A stretch of DNA of 64,000 nt. It comes from Bremia lactucae (taxonomy: Eukaryota > Oomycota > Peronosporomycetes > Peronosporales > Peronosporaceae). The notes beneath the pieces are model-generated. The model saw only the letters and a program-made list of their open reading frames with translations, searched no databases and had not been told where the DNA came from. Below, in pieces: positions 10,978-22,724 of this stretch (position 1 is the first letter of the stretch; every line of letters starts with the position of its first letter). The DNA lies in assembly GCF_004359215.1 (NCBI RefSeq), contig NC_090610.1, positions 12,148,104-12,212,103 of the forward strand, written 5' to 3'. A program made the translations under genes and the position numbers.

Positions 10978-12549
10978 TTTCAATTAGCATTTAACCTTTT
11001 GCTTTGCAAAGCCATAGCAAAATTTTATTCTTGTCGAGCGTTCGTCATGTTGGCTGGCTCGTAGAGCTCACATAGTGCACAAGCGTCTGGCTTGATGAGC
11101 TTACAGGATAAACGTGCTATCCTCTCGTGCTATCCTCTCTTCTTGTTCGGTTTCCCCGGGAATAAATATGGTCCGTATGGCCTTCATTCAGAGCACTGGC
11201 ACTACTTATTTGATCATGCAGATGCGGCACATTACGACTTAACGTCCTGATCTATTTTAGGGCAACATACTCCTCATTAATGGGATCGCGCGCCGAAATT
11301 CATCAGGTGACTTTGATTCAGGTCCAATGGACTTCCTCAGGTCCAATGGACAAGCCCGCCAACTTTTGGCCTGTGACTTGACGAAAATGTTCGGCAGCAC
11401 TAAGTGGCGTAAGACATAGTTTTATCGATTTCATGCAGTCGCAATGGTCATTGACCCATGAAAAGCTTACCTCCTCTGCGAAGCCTCAAGGTGTCGGTGC
11501 TCATGAAGAGGGGTGTGGTGGGATGGAACGCTAGGCTTGTTGTCATGCGTAACGCTATTAACGCACCAAGTTCTGTGAACCGATCTTATTCTCGACGAAA
11601 GTCGTCTTCACGTTCAGGGGTGGTGCGTTTGGATGCATCATCCTTTTTTTAAACGAGTGTCAATGTTGTAGCAGTCTACCCATCCCTCCAGCGGATACTG
11701 CGAAAGTATTTGACACGTTAGAATAATTGTCACGGTTATCCTTTTTATTAGCATGGGAATTACGGACTAAGGCTGGAAAGCGCGCATGACCTTCTATCGT
11801 ACGCAAGACATGGTTGTCAATTGGAGCGCTACTGATTGTTTTTAAGCCTCGACTACTGATGCTACTTCGCCATGTTGACAATACCGAGAAATTTTGCAGC
11901 TTAAAAGATGTAAAGGCTTTTGTTTAAACTGTAGCGAAGCTACTTGGCTGCTCAACTCACGGAAAATTTAAAGCTCGGAGAGCCACTTAGTTTTACGAAA
12001 CTAGTGAGAAACCTCAAAGAGTCGTACAAGCTCGCATAGCTCTCTAGTTCTGATTCAAAGGACCAACGAATCGAGTACATCCTTAAAGGATGTTTTTAGC
12101 TTTTACCGATGCTTTTACCGATCACTGTATCCGGCTTAGCAAGGCATGGAACGCTTTAGGTCAAAAAAGAAATTGAACTTTGTTTCAATTTTATATGTAA
12201 GATGCCTTATCCTCGGTTGCTTAATATGGATCCTTCTGTTCTACACTTGCACTAGCAAGAGAGCTCGATGTGAGTTGATACGTGCCAGCTCCGTAACGGA
12301 TACGCTGTTCATAGTATCCTAAGTATGTACCACAGGTCGACATTCATCGTGCAGCCCTGTTACGATGTTGACTCCACGTGTCCACAATCGACTTTGTTTT
12401 CTCATTGAGAGCTGTGACTGAATAGTTGACCTCACACTTGTTTTCTCAGCTTTCTACATCATCTTCCTCGAGTCACAATACTTTCGGTCCTTATAACATG
12501 AGGGGTAAAGCATCTTGATTGATTAAAGCCGAAAGTCCGATCTTTTGAC
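10978..12549. other. 3' noncoding part of Gypsy-B with an inverted segment
   Basis: No coding region is supported. The stretch to about 11330 is collinear with 25507-25880. The stretch 11925-12335 matches 25937-26345 in the opposite orientation (for example GTAGCGAAGCTACTTGGCTG here against CAGCCAAGTAGCTTCGCTAC there). The segment 11340-11920 has little counterpart in the other copy. Confidence 0.55.
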
Positions 12550-12994
12550 TGTAACGGGGCACTGCGACTTGTACTGCTTCAGTACAAGTCCACTTCACAC
12601 TGCTTCAAATGTGAGTGGTGCCTCTCGTTAGGTGACGTACACTGTACGTATAGAGGAAGACTTCTCTTAAGGCAAGTTAGCTTAAGAGTGTAAAATGTAA
12701 ACTGTATTAATATAGTTAAGTGTCTTGTTAATCTATCTTTGTAAATGCTAACTTAATTATATTCTAATACTAAACATGTAATTAAATTCTTATCTCTATC
12801 TTATCTGTAACTCTCTCTTTGATTACTCCTACAGCTGATTAGTCTGCGGAATAAATAGGTATAATGGTCTATACCTATTTATGGATAAGAATTCTGAACA
12901 TTACTATATAAAGTAATATCCTCCAAATATTATCTGCCTTTTAGATAATATATTAATTAACAACCTTTAAGTGTTAATTTCATGTAACGATACA
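12550..12994 (-). repeat. LTR-A copy, U3 tip lost
   Basis: It starts TGTAACGGGGCACTGCGACTTG and is collinear with the copy at 7400 up to CATGTAACGATACA. The last ten bases (CCCCGTTACA) are replaced by unrelated sequence. The two hairpins near the start are kept. It stands alone, so it is a truncated solo LTR. Confidence 0.75.
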
Positions 12995-13032
12995 ACAAGC
13001 AATTTGTACTTACCGATGCGTCCTCTAAAGTA

Positions 13033-13520
13033 TCCCGTTACATAAAAAAAATATTATTTCCTATAAGAAAGAACAATAAATATTATTTCCTATGAGAGGA
13101 AATAACTAAGAATTGTGACATTATTATCGCTTATTAATTGCATGCTCAACATTCCCCATATTTACCAACTTCGATTATATTGAAGCACTCCGTATACAGT
13201 TCTGTTAAGTGGTGCCAATCGTCAAAAGACACGATTGTGCGGCGCGCAAGTAGGCGCCATACATAGTTTGTTATTAATATAGTAAAGTCAGAAAAACTAG
13301 ATAGAAGATCGTTAATTAGGAACCTTAATATATTAATCCAGTTTCACTTTCTTCTAATCTAAACGTTAGAATTTACCTGTAGTAGCTAAGACTTCTTGGC
13401 TTTTTACAACATCCCTCCGCACGTCGTGTACGTAAAGTAATCGAGGCGCCCAACCTTCACTGTAATCAGCGTAGGTTGACTAGTACTTTTATCAGTACTA
13501 GTAAAAGGTGCCCCGTTAGA
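13033..13520 (+). repeat. LTR-B, 5' LTR of Gypsy-A copy 2
   Basis: It begins near CCCGTTACATAAA and ends GGTGCCCCGTTAGA. Shared LTR-B landmarks are the ATTATTTCCTATGAGAGG block, the CGTACATAG-like segment, GATAGAAGATCGTTA and the terminal stem CTAGTACT / AGTACTAG. This copy has no nested LTR-A and shows the undisturbed order that copy 1 lost. Confidence 0.65.
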
Positions 13521-13531
13521 GCTGGTAGAAC
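13521..13531 (+). promoter_or_regulatory. Primer-binding site of Gypsy-A copy 2
   Basis: GCTGGTAGAAC follows the LTR end directly and equals the CCTGGTAGCAC of other copies with two changes. Downstream leader sequence (GTTCAACGGCC, then ATGTTGGATG) is also shared. Confidence 0.5.
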
Positions 13532-13570
13532 TTTGTAATCCGTTCAACGGCCTGCGCACGTTCCATCCAA

Positions 13571-14500
13571 CATGAACATGTTGGATGAAGCTTTCAAACC
13601 CCTCAAAGAGGCTATCGCGCAACGCGTGAAAGGTTCACTCATTTAAGTGACCTTGACCAAAACGGTCGGAGGCGGGCCAGCCGTTGGCACCATGCTGTTC
13701 ACTCTGAACACAGATGAACGGCATGGTTCGTTGAACTAGACGATGCGAAAGAAGCTTACCGCATCGATGACGATGCGACAAAAGTGAAGTCTGGCATGTC
13801 CAAGTTGGCCGGACGTACCAAATCTTTGGCCTTACCGCTCAAGCATCATGGCCCATTGTATTTTTTCGGTCGTATGAGGTTGAAGACCCGTCTCAGGCAA
13901 CGAGTCGCCACGTGCCAAATTTAGGGATCGAGCCGATCTCCTGGATTTGAAGCAGGGCAATTTTGATCTTCAGGCTTATGCCCAACATAAACGATACTAG
14001 TAAGTGTATCGTGAGTCATCCAATAGATGAGCAAAACAGGCAACTGTATTTATTAAAAGTCATTCAGACGGTCCTGTCAAGACTCACCTATTCCCGCTTG
14101 AACTAGAGACGCTACCATTAAGCGATCTATGTAGCACAACAGGGGACTTCAGCCTGCCTCAGGCTTTCGTTTATTCTGGAGTTTCTATCGTCTTCCGAGA
14201 CGACAAGATAACGGAGGTTCAAAAACCCATGGACCGGTCGTATATAGAGAGCGGGAAAACTCGCTCTTCAAGTTACAAACGATTGCAAAAATGCAATCGT
14301 TATCAAACGGCCACTGTACCTATGAGAATAATGTCACACGCCCAGTGCCTCGACAAATTGAGCGAAATGATCGACCTCCCGCTAGAAACTGCGGAGGACG
14401 TGGATTCACTGCTGTTGCGAAATCGAAACGGCGACGAGTATTGTCCTAAACGGTCGGGGTCAGTATGTGCGAACATCCTACTGATCCAGCAACGTCAATA
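13571..14500 (+). pseudogene. Gypsy-A gag remnant
   Basis: The N-terminal part (MDEAFKPLKEA equivalent near 13571) is followed by a broken capsid-like part and, at 14229-14501, MDRSYIESGK and RLQKCNRYQT. This last piece aligns with the CCHC knuckle of the family (C-N-R-C, H, C), but the second Cys has become Tyr. Stops and frameshifts separate the segments. Other copies are at 32660 and 37330. Confidence 0.55.
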
Positions 14501-14509
14501 GAATTTGCG

Positions 14510-17101
14510 GGCCTTTTGACGAAAGTTGCTCCGTATACACAGACATTGTGCGTAACTGCCTCAGGTGATGAGGTTGACCTCATCGCCTAAGAGATTACAG
14601 TGACAAATAAATTGCCATACTCGATTGTGAGGCGTCGAACAATTTCCTTCGACGCCAATAGCTAGAAGATCATAGGCTCAAATTATTGAGTGCGATATCA
14701 CTCAAACGAGGATGACAGTGCGCCTAGCAAAGGCGCATCTGTAACAGTAAAGAACCTGTAGCTGGTATCCTATACACGTTAAAAGGGTAAACAGTACGAT
14801 GATACTATCATCGTACTTGATTTGAGAACAAATTGGATGTCATCCTAGGATTCATGGATCAGAAAGTACGAGCCATGCAAAAAAGCTGACAGCATCGATC
14901 TGTGACAATTCCTGCCTCTCGTTCATCGGATGACCATCTGATGAGCGTCTTAAGGCGTCCACAAGCGTATGGATGTCCTACAAGTGAGCGCGATAGCTTC
15001 ACTTCGGTCGTATGAACGACTGCACAAGACCTCAGTGTGAATACCCATCCCACTGGGGAGTTAGATCCTGACGGCTGTGCACAAGCATACGCAGCGTCGT
15101 AGGTCTATCATTGTGACGTGAACATAGTTATCAACGGCTGTGCACAAGCTCTGGCAGCGTCGAAGTTAGACCACTCGAATAAGTTGAGTGGTAAGAAACA
15201 AGTAAACAAGAATGCTTGCTTGGAAAGCAAAATCCACGAAAATAATCAGCGCCTGTCTATACAAGATAATTCGAAAGTCCTTGATCGAGGGGAGAGTCGA
15301 TCGTAGATGATCCTCTGTGGTTGGGCAACCGCAGCTAATACTTGATCCGTCGTTACTAAGGCATTTATTTACTGTCTCAGTTTTCTATTAAGAAGCGCCT
15401 ACACTAAATCCAAATTTCCTAAGGTATTTAATGTCTCAATTTTCTTTTGGAAATTTCCAAAGGCACTTGAAAACCTTCGACCACAGGTTCCTGGGAACTT
15501 ATTCTCGTCAGATTCTTGGTAACTTATTGCCTCAAGTTTATTGTGGGGAATCCTCCCCAACTGCCTCTAGGCGCCTTATACACTTGATATGATAGTGCAT
15601 CCGAAGTTAACTTCAGAGATAAGTCAATTGGCAACGCAAGACCCGAAACGGTTCTTGCGTGGTCTACGTAATTGCGAAGTCATCCAGTTCAGCGTACTTG
15701 TCACAGATGACAACTACGTGGCCGATATTCAGTCGGCAATAGTATTTTCAAAGAACGAACGTATATCGGCAGTTCATCGATGGACGAAAGTGTCCTTGAC
15801 GAGAATACTCGGATTGAACGTTTTACGTCTCAATACTGGGAATCTTCGAAGACAAAACCTTTTTATAAGGATGAGATCGAATTTAAGGAAGTATTCCCTG
15901 AATCTGTACTATGCGAGTTGCCGAAGGATAACGGCACTCGACACGGAATCGACCTTATTCCAGGTTCGAAATACTGTAGTGGCCATTGCCTTGTGAAGTA
16001 TTAGCGATCGATAAATCATTGCCGCTCGCTTTGCAGCGAGCCATGTGAGGGGTCGACCTCCCGTCTCCGACCTTTTGTCAACAGGAAGATGGTGAATGTG
16101 CATGCGTTTAATAAATTGAACGCTCAACATTACCGGTTCAAACGTTGATACCACGAAAAGACGTAATCATTATGATGGTATGTCAAAGTAAAATGTTGTC
16201 TTCAATGGATCTGATGGATGCATTCTATCATATCCTTATGTGTGAACAGGATATCCCGATCACAGCAGTATTCACCCTAAGTGGATTGCTATGGTAATGG
16301 CTAGTTATGCCACATGGACTTAGTGATGCCCCTGCAACATTCAACATGTGAAATCAATCTGTTGAGATCGGTGCAGGATAACCCACCGAGGTATTTTGAT
16401 GACATCTTCGTTCGTAGCAGAGCCATTAACGGAAAGTCGGATGTTGAAGCACATCGCATCCATGTCCGAAAGGCTCTTACACTAATCATAAGTAGAATGC
16501 AAACCTGAAGAAGTTTTCTTTTTTCACTGCACGCGAAATACCACTTCATGGGTGCATCGTGGGTAAACACGGTTTATGCCGCGGCGTTTTTACATAAGTA
16601 CTTCCGCAATTATGTCAAAATGACACACATCTTTCTTCTTTGTTAAAGAAAAATGTAAAGTGATCATAGAACGCTGATTATCCAATTGTTTACCGTATTA
16701 TACTGCCATTGCTAGCGGCACACCTCGTATCGTCACCCTCATATCGATTTCGTCTACGCATCATGTGTGATTGCCACGATGCACCAATAAGTGGGCATCG
16801 TGGACTTAAGAAAATTTATCTCACGATAAGCCGCGATATCTGTTGGCCACACAAGTATCAATTCGTCCGTAAGTACATAAGTGCTTGCGAAGAATGAGGC
16901 ATAGTGCTTCATCCCGTTCTCCACACCATCGATTTCGTAATCGGCTGTGCTTTAATGCGCTATAATATAGACGGCGCAGAGCGTGTCATCTGTTATCAAC
17001 CACGTCAGCTTCAACCAGCTGAATGCAACTATCTAGTGCATGACAAGGAAGTCCTTGCCATGAAACACGCGCTAGCTAAGTTAGGGTCTCTCTCTCGTGT
17101 A
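14510..17101 (+). pseudogene. Gypsy-A protease, reverse transcriptase and RNase H remnant
   Basis: Pieces in shifting frames give the region before the reverse transcriptase (SMDESVLDENTRIERF, KDNGTRHGIDLIPGSKYC at 15780-16004), the polymerase core with YFDDIFV at 16392-16412, and RNase H (IDFVIGCALMRY, GAERVICYQPRQLQPAECNY, VHDKEVLAMKHAL at 16920-17090). An integrase-like HHCC segment sits out of place at 16709-16897, before the RNase H. The local order is therefore rearranged as well as broken by stops. Confidence 0.6.
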
Positions 17102-17169
17102 TAGATGATTTCAAATCTTTTGTTTTTATTACTATAATTTGCAGCACAAATTTTTCTGATAATATTATA

Positions 17170-19566
17170 TGTTGACTTTTTGAATGATACAAATTTTGCC
17201 TGTTCCGGTAGAGTGTTAACAGTCCGTATCTATGGACTTCGTCTTCAAATTTCTCGAAGACGACCACGAAAAAAATGGTATTCTTGTGTTTGTTGATTAT
17301 TTCAGCAAGATGGTATATCTTGCTGCAGTCCCAAAGTCGATCACATCCAAAGGCTGTGCCCGTGTCTTTGTTGACATGGTATTTCATCTTTATGTTTACC
17401 CCGTGAACTCGTCTATGATTCAGACCCCAGATCACGGCGAAAATTTGGCAATCAGTTTTCAAATCTCTTGGAACACATTTGAAAATGTCAACTTTTGACC
17501 ATTCCGAAATAAATGGTCAGACAGAACGTACAAATCTTATCCACGAAGAGATAGCTCGCGGCTACGTCCACTTTTAACGAGTTAGACCGAGTTTTTGCCG
17601 ATGGTAGAATCTGCCATCAACAGTTTAGTGCCTGCTTCTACAAGCATAACACCATTTTTCGTGGTTGGCTTACGCCATCCACGAAAATTTCCCTTTTTTG
17701 AGAGTGACTATGGAAGAACTCGCTCGAACAAGGAGCAATCTAGCTCTTGCTCGTCACGCAATGACTCAAAGTCAATGCGAAGGACATCAATGTTGCTTCA
17801 ATCAAAATTGATGTGGAAAATCTCAGTAATATCTAAAAGGCTATTACTGACTTCGATAACGATGCTGAAATACTCACCATCGGAAATTGTATTCTTAGTG
17901 AGAACAGTAATGCTCTTACCAAAGTGGAGAATTACATCTTCGCAGTGCGAATCGCTCGCACTGAACACAGAAATAAAATCGATTCAGCAAGTGATTTCCT
18001 GCTGGCTAGAGAAGCAGTGATCCGTTTCGTACAGGATTCCATCACAGCCAAAGGGTGTGCTCGTGTCTTTGTTGACACTCCATGGGTTACCCCGCAAACT
18101 GGTATCAGATCGTGTCCTTAGATTCAAGGCGGAATTTTGGCAAATTGTGCTCATAACACTTATAACGCAATTGAAAATGTCAGCTTTTGATAATCCTGAT
18201 TTAGATGGTCAGACGGAGCGTGCAAACCGTATCTTCGAAGAGATACTTTGCGGATACGTCCATTCTACGAGTTAAAGCTAGTTCTTTACCGATGGTAGAA
18301 ATTGCCATCAACAATTCAGTACAGGCTTCGACAAAGCATACACCGTTTTACGTGAACGGCTAACGCCATCCACGTATACACCTTGTTTGAGAGTTACTCT
18401 TGTAATTGGGGGGGGCTCGCTCGAGCAAGAACTTTCTACTCTTGCTTATCGCGCATAGATCCAGCGTCAATGCAAAGGATACCTATGTTGATCTAAATAA
18501 CATTGAAGTGAACAAACTCAGTAAAATTAATAAAGCTTTACCGACTTTAATAACGATGCTGAGTATTTCAGAACAATAATGCTCTCACCGAAGAGTAGAT
18601 TAACATCCCCGCAGTGCGAATCGCTCGCACTGAACACAGAAATAAAATCGATTCAGCAAGTGATTTCCTGCTGGCTAGAGAAGCAGTGGTCCGTTTCGTA
18701 CAGGATTCCATCACAGCCAAGGGTGTGCTCGTGTCTTTGTTGACACTACATGGGTTACCCCGCAAACTGGTCTCAGATCGTGACCTTAGATTCAAGGCGG
18801 AATTTTGGCAAATTGTGCTCATAACACTTATAACGCAATTGAAAATGTCAGCTTTTGATAATCCTGATTTAGATGGTCAGACGGAGCGTGCAAACCGTAT
18901 CTTCGAAGAGATACTTTGCAGATACGTCCATTCTACGAGTTGGAGCTAGTTCTTACCGATGGTAGAAATTGCCATCAACAATTCAGTACAGGCTTCGACA
19001 AAGCATACACCGTTTTACGTGAACGGCTAACGCCATCCACGTATACAATTTGTTTGAGAGTTACTCTTGTAATTGGGGGGGGGGGGCTCGCTCGAGCAAG
19101 AACTTTCTACTCTTGCTTATCGCGCATAGATCCAGCGTCAATGCAAAGGATACCTATGTTGATCTAAATAACATTGAAGTGAACAAACTCAGTAAAATCA
19201 ATAAAGCTTTACCGACTTTAATAACGATGCTGAGTATTTTAGAACAATAATGCTCTCACCGAAGAGTAGATTAACATCTCCGCAGTGCGAATCGCTCGCA
19301 CTGAACACAGAAATCAAATCGAGTCAGCAAGTGAATTCCTGCTGGCTAGAGAAGCAGTGGTCCGTTTCGTACAGGATTCCATCGCCGATAGGGTGGACCG
19401 ACAGAAAACGGAACTCTGACAAAAATGGGAGAGCCAACATTCTTTTATTTAATGTCAACCACCTAGTCATATTGTCTGCGGTTAACCTACGAAAACATGT
19501 AGCGACGAATGTGGGCAGTAATAAATTGCTTATGAATATCGGCCCGTTATCTGTACTGCACCGTGG
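17170..19566 (+). pseudogene. Gypsy-A integrase remnant with tandemly repeated core
   Basis: The first core copy starts MDFVFKFLEDDHEKNGILVF at 17232 and contains KGCARVFVD. Two further copies of the core-to-linker segment follow (18041-18709, 18710-19380), each with LVSDRD or LVSDRV, DGQTERANR and FEEI. After the third linker the frame continues into the normal C-terminus (VDRQKRNSD, KLLMNIGPL). The D and E of the retroviral-type catalytic triad are visible in SDRD and GQTER. It cannot encode a working enzyme. Confidence 0.65.
18041..19380 (+). repeat. Tandem duplication of a 669-671 bp integrase segment
   Basis: Unit 1 is 18041-18709 and unit 2 is 18710-19380. They are nearly identical; the main length differences are one A at 18051 and a G run of 8 versus 12. 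Each unit starts at ATCACAGCC, where the end of one linker (VQDSI) joins the integrase core (SITAKGCARVFVD). A more diverged equivalent lies just upstream at about 17341-18040. Confidence 0.85.
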
Positions 19567-21075
19567 AATTTTGACAAAAATATCACTTGATGGCCAGAGG
19601 CAACAATTCGCTCCTTTATCATTCCAACTTGCACTTTGAAGTCCGATTATCTGGCCATAATGTTTATGGCGTAGTAGGTTGTGCAATCCACAGGGCATAT
19701 TTTGCATTGTGCCTTCAGGCCAGCTTGTCACAGCCCGCGTACGTCCATCACATTTTTAATCCATTTGCCTGACCACGGAGCGGTTCATCAAGATGATCAT
19801 CAGCAAAAATCATTTTATGAAAGACTCCGCTTTCCGCTCGTCCTTGCACGCATCTTTGGCTGCTTGACTCCACTCGACAGATTCATTTTGCTGGCGCAAA
19901 GGGCAACGGGGGCAAATGTAATGTGGCTAGTTGCGTTGCCTAAGGCAAAAAGAGCTAGCAGCAGGGAAATGGAGCCTCGAAGATTAATATTGCCAAGTCA
20001 CCATTTTTTTGCACAGTTCCTCTGATGTCCACCATCCGCCATGCTGCGTGCCAGGATGCATGATGATGCAGGTTGCTGCTGGTAGATCAGGGTGGTGAGC
20101 AGCCTTTTTCTCTTTATCAAGTGATAACCTGCCGATGAGGTTGCAGATGTAGATCAATGGACCTATCCTGTCCTTTTTTTCGCAATGGCTGTTTACCGTT
20201 TGGTAACCGAAGACGCTTAGGTCCATTATGGTTGCAAGAAACTCTCATCATGGGTTACAAGATGAGCGGAGGAATGCCTTTATTAAGGGTCAGGTGATTG
20301 CAGTGACATTTGCACTCGAATCCTCAACTTTTACCTCCCCAGTAGCAAACGGCATCCCATGCCTCAAGGTCAGCTATTCGCTCCAAGAAGTGGTGACGGT
20401 ACGCAGTGACATCTTCCCGCTCATGACCATCAATGTATATTCCTTTTAAACACTGTGCGGTACATGATGCCAAGTGAATGGAGCCAGCGTGTCGCAGTCC
20501 TTTCAGAGATGGGGCGTATTCAAGTTGCGGAAGGATGTTCTGGTTGACATGCACACACCTATTTGCACGAAGATACTCTTCCAGGAGTAATATGCCGTCT
20601 TCATCCTGCAGATAGCTTCTCCGTTTTGCATGTTTTCCCGTCTGTGGCAGGGGCAATTCTTCAACCTCTAAGCAGAGTAAGGCCCAATCACGCAGGGAGC
20701 GTGCAAAAACACACCCCTCCATCTTTCACTATCAGTGTGTTTTCTGCTATTCAAGCATATCCAGAATTTAACAGCCGAAGATAAGAAAAAACTGCAAGCC
20801 GCCGATTTTTGTCGGCTTCACCAGTTTTTGATAGGGTGGCAAGTGTGTTAATGGCTGTTGTCAATCTCACTCTAGTCCAGACTGCACCATCTCCATCGTT
20901 TTTCCTTCGTCACCCTCGTCATCACCCCCGTCATCACCCTCGTCATCACCCTCATCTGCAACCTCAGCTTCTTGCAAAGTATTTAGTCAAATATTACAGT
21001 TAACAGCAGCTTTCCTTAGTTCGGCTCTGTTCCGTATTTGAGCTCGAGGTGTACCACCTGTATACTGGATTGGCC
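19567..21075 (-). pseudogene. Degenerate DDE-superfamily transposase, copy 2
   Basis: It is collinear with 3065-4475 on the minus strand. From the right are a basic N-terminus and an acidic repeat (GDDEGD units from 20909-20960). Then come MEGCVFARSLRDWALL, QTGKHAKRRSYLQ, YIDGHEREDVTAYRHHFLERI (20722-20324) and the C-terminal catalytic piece. The last 235 bp present in copy 1 are missing, because the sequence switches at 19567 into Gypsy-A integrase. Frames are broken. Confidence 0.7.
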
Positions 21076-21479
21076 TCTTATGTTTGGTTGTGGTAATGGT
21101 AGAACTGTAACAGCTGCTTAGTAGGTTCTTTTAGTATCTGCTCAACGTATGCGAAGTCCAAATTTGCGTTATTACTGCCCTTCGAAACTACAGAACTGTC
21201 AGTAGGTTCATGGATGCCTGAGCTGTTATCAGATTTGGCGCGCTTGACCTCTCTCATTTCCTAAATTTGTCTTTTAAACTTTTTATGCGAGGCATAATTG
21301 CTCAATTTTTTTAGAAGGCAGGTTGAAGGTTTAAAGCGGGTGAGTGGTTAGTGGTGATGACTGAGCATGGGATAGGCAGCGACGCATGCCACACAATGTA
21401 CTCTGAGCCAATCATCAGGGGAAAGTATAAATGTTAAATGATTTGAAATTGGCCATTTAAGAACTGAGTTTGCTGGTTT

Positions 21480-22012
21480 TAAGTGTCTTGCACTGTAGCT
21501 AGGACTTCCTTGCTACTTAGAATCTTCCTCTACATGTCGTGCACGTGAAGTAGGCGAGGCGCCCACCCTCAATGTAATCATTATAGGTTGACTAGTACTG
21601 TTATCAGTGTTCGCTAAGGTTACTACGTTACATCAAATGTTTATCCTTTACTCCCGATCCGGAAGGCTTCCTGCCGACGAAAATCCTAAGTGATCAAATG
21701 GAGTTGTGCACCAGTGTGCTCTCGATAAAAATGATAAAAACTTCCATAAAATACAAAGGGGCAAGTTTAAAGTAACACACCGTTTTCATGGTATAAGCCA
21801 GGGTTAAGAACTTCAACGGGGTTTACTTCGGCTGCTGAACCGTTAAGGTGGTAGGTACACACTAACACACTAGAGGTAATATACCCTATTTATTGATATG
21901 GGAAAAACTCATTAGTCATATTAATATATAATAATACTCGTATCAGCTATCAGATTGAGCTCTGGTGGCCGAGTTTATATTCAGGGATTAGGCTAAGTTA
22001 TTAAATTTTAAC
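21480..22012 (+). repeat. LTR-B 3' fragment and spacer, duplicate of 4880-5427
   Basis: The LTR-B fragment runs to about 21640 and ends in a damaged tip. The rest is the same noncoding spacer as at 5046-5427. No gene is seen. Confidence 0.6.
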
Positions 22013-22724
22013 AAATGAGGTCTCTTTATGATAGCAAGGAGCGTGGATACAAGCCATGCTTATTAGTCGCAAGAGGCGACTGTGAATGACTTGGTAAGTC
22101 ATGGTAGATTTTTATCGACTCGGCAGTGTCTTGCAACTATACTCGACATTGTTTCTTTGAAGGAGGCCAGCGATATGCCGAGGCGCTTAGAGCGCATGAG
22201 GGTAATGCGATCAAAATTTTCTTAGCGACTGGGTTCGTGTTACGTTGTCTAAAGTCCTTGAACTTAGCGTAAATGTTTTAGGCCTCGATAGCATTAAATG
22301 CTGACTTGTCGTCAATTTGGATTTGAGATATGAACTCTACCTCGGTATGGCCTGCAACAACAAAGCGCTATTGGTGTGAGCCACTGACGTTTGAGGTCAG
22401 TGTATTAAAACATTAAATTGGCTGGGCTAAATCTTTACAATGTCGAACTTTAAGTCTCGAAAGGTGGCTCGTTGACTGTTAGTAGAAGGCACGTACTTTA
22501 CGGGTGATGTTTCCTCGTGTATTAATGATCATTGAGTTCTGAAAGCATTGTTGGACTATGGTCGGTTTCCATGACACCTTCACGTTTAATAAACATTGAA
22601 GTTTGGTTTAATCCTTTAAACAGATATAAATAAAAATAGTATTGCTCCAACATAAATAATAATTAACTTGATTGATAAAAATTCTACTTCAGAAAGTATT
22701 AACAATAAGCTTGCAGCTGCCATA

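Larger units (their letters stand above)
5461..12549 (+). mobile_element. Gypsy-B copy 1, degraded Ty3/Gypsy element with chromodomain
   Basis: In order along the plus strand are a gag zinc-knuckle region (5830-6236), a nested LTR-A composite (6648-7849), reverse transcriptase, RNase H and integrase remnants (8267-10257), an integrase tail and chromodomain (10258-10977), and a long noncoding 3' part. The family differs from Gypsy-A in its reverse transcriptase and gag sequence and in carrying a chromodomain. I could not define its LTRs, so both ends are approximate. The part from about 6391 has a second copy at 22014-26420. Confidence 0.6.
13033..19566 (+). mobile_element. Gypsy-A copy 2, longest plus-strand copy
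   Basis: In order: 5' LTR-B, primer-binding site, gag, protease/reverse transcriptase/RNase H and integrase remnants. The integrase part is expanded by a tandem duplication. The element stops inside the integrase C-terminus at 19566, where the second DDE remnant begins, so its 3' LTR and antisense ORF are missing. Every domain carries stops or shifts. Confidence 0.7.

Noticed and set aside
12550..13520. LTR-A (12550) and LTR-B (13033) as the two LTRs of one element
   Set aside because: They are in opposite orientation, differ in body sequence, and only 38 bp separate them.
18041..19380. CRISPR-like or satellite array
   Set aside because: Units of about 670 bp encode integrase; it is a tandem duplication, with no short repeat-spacer pattern.
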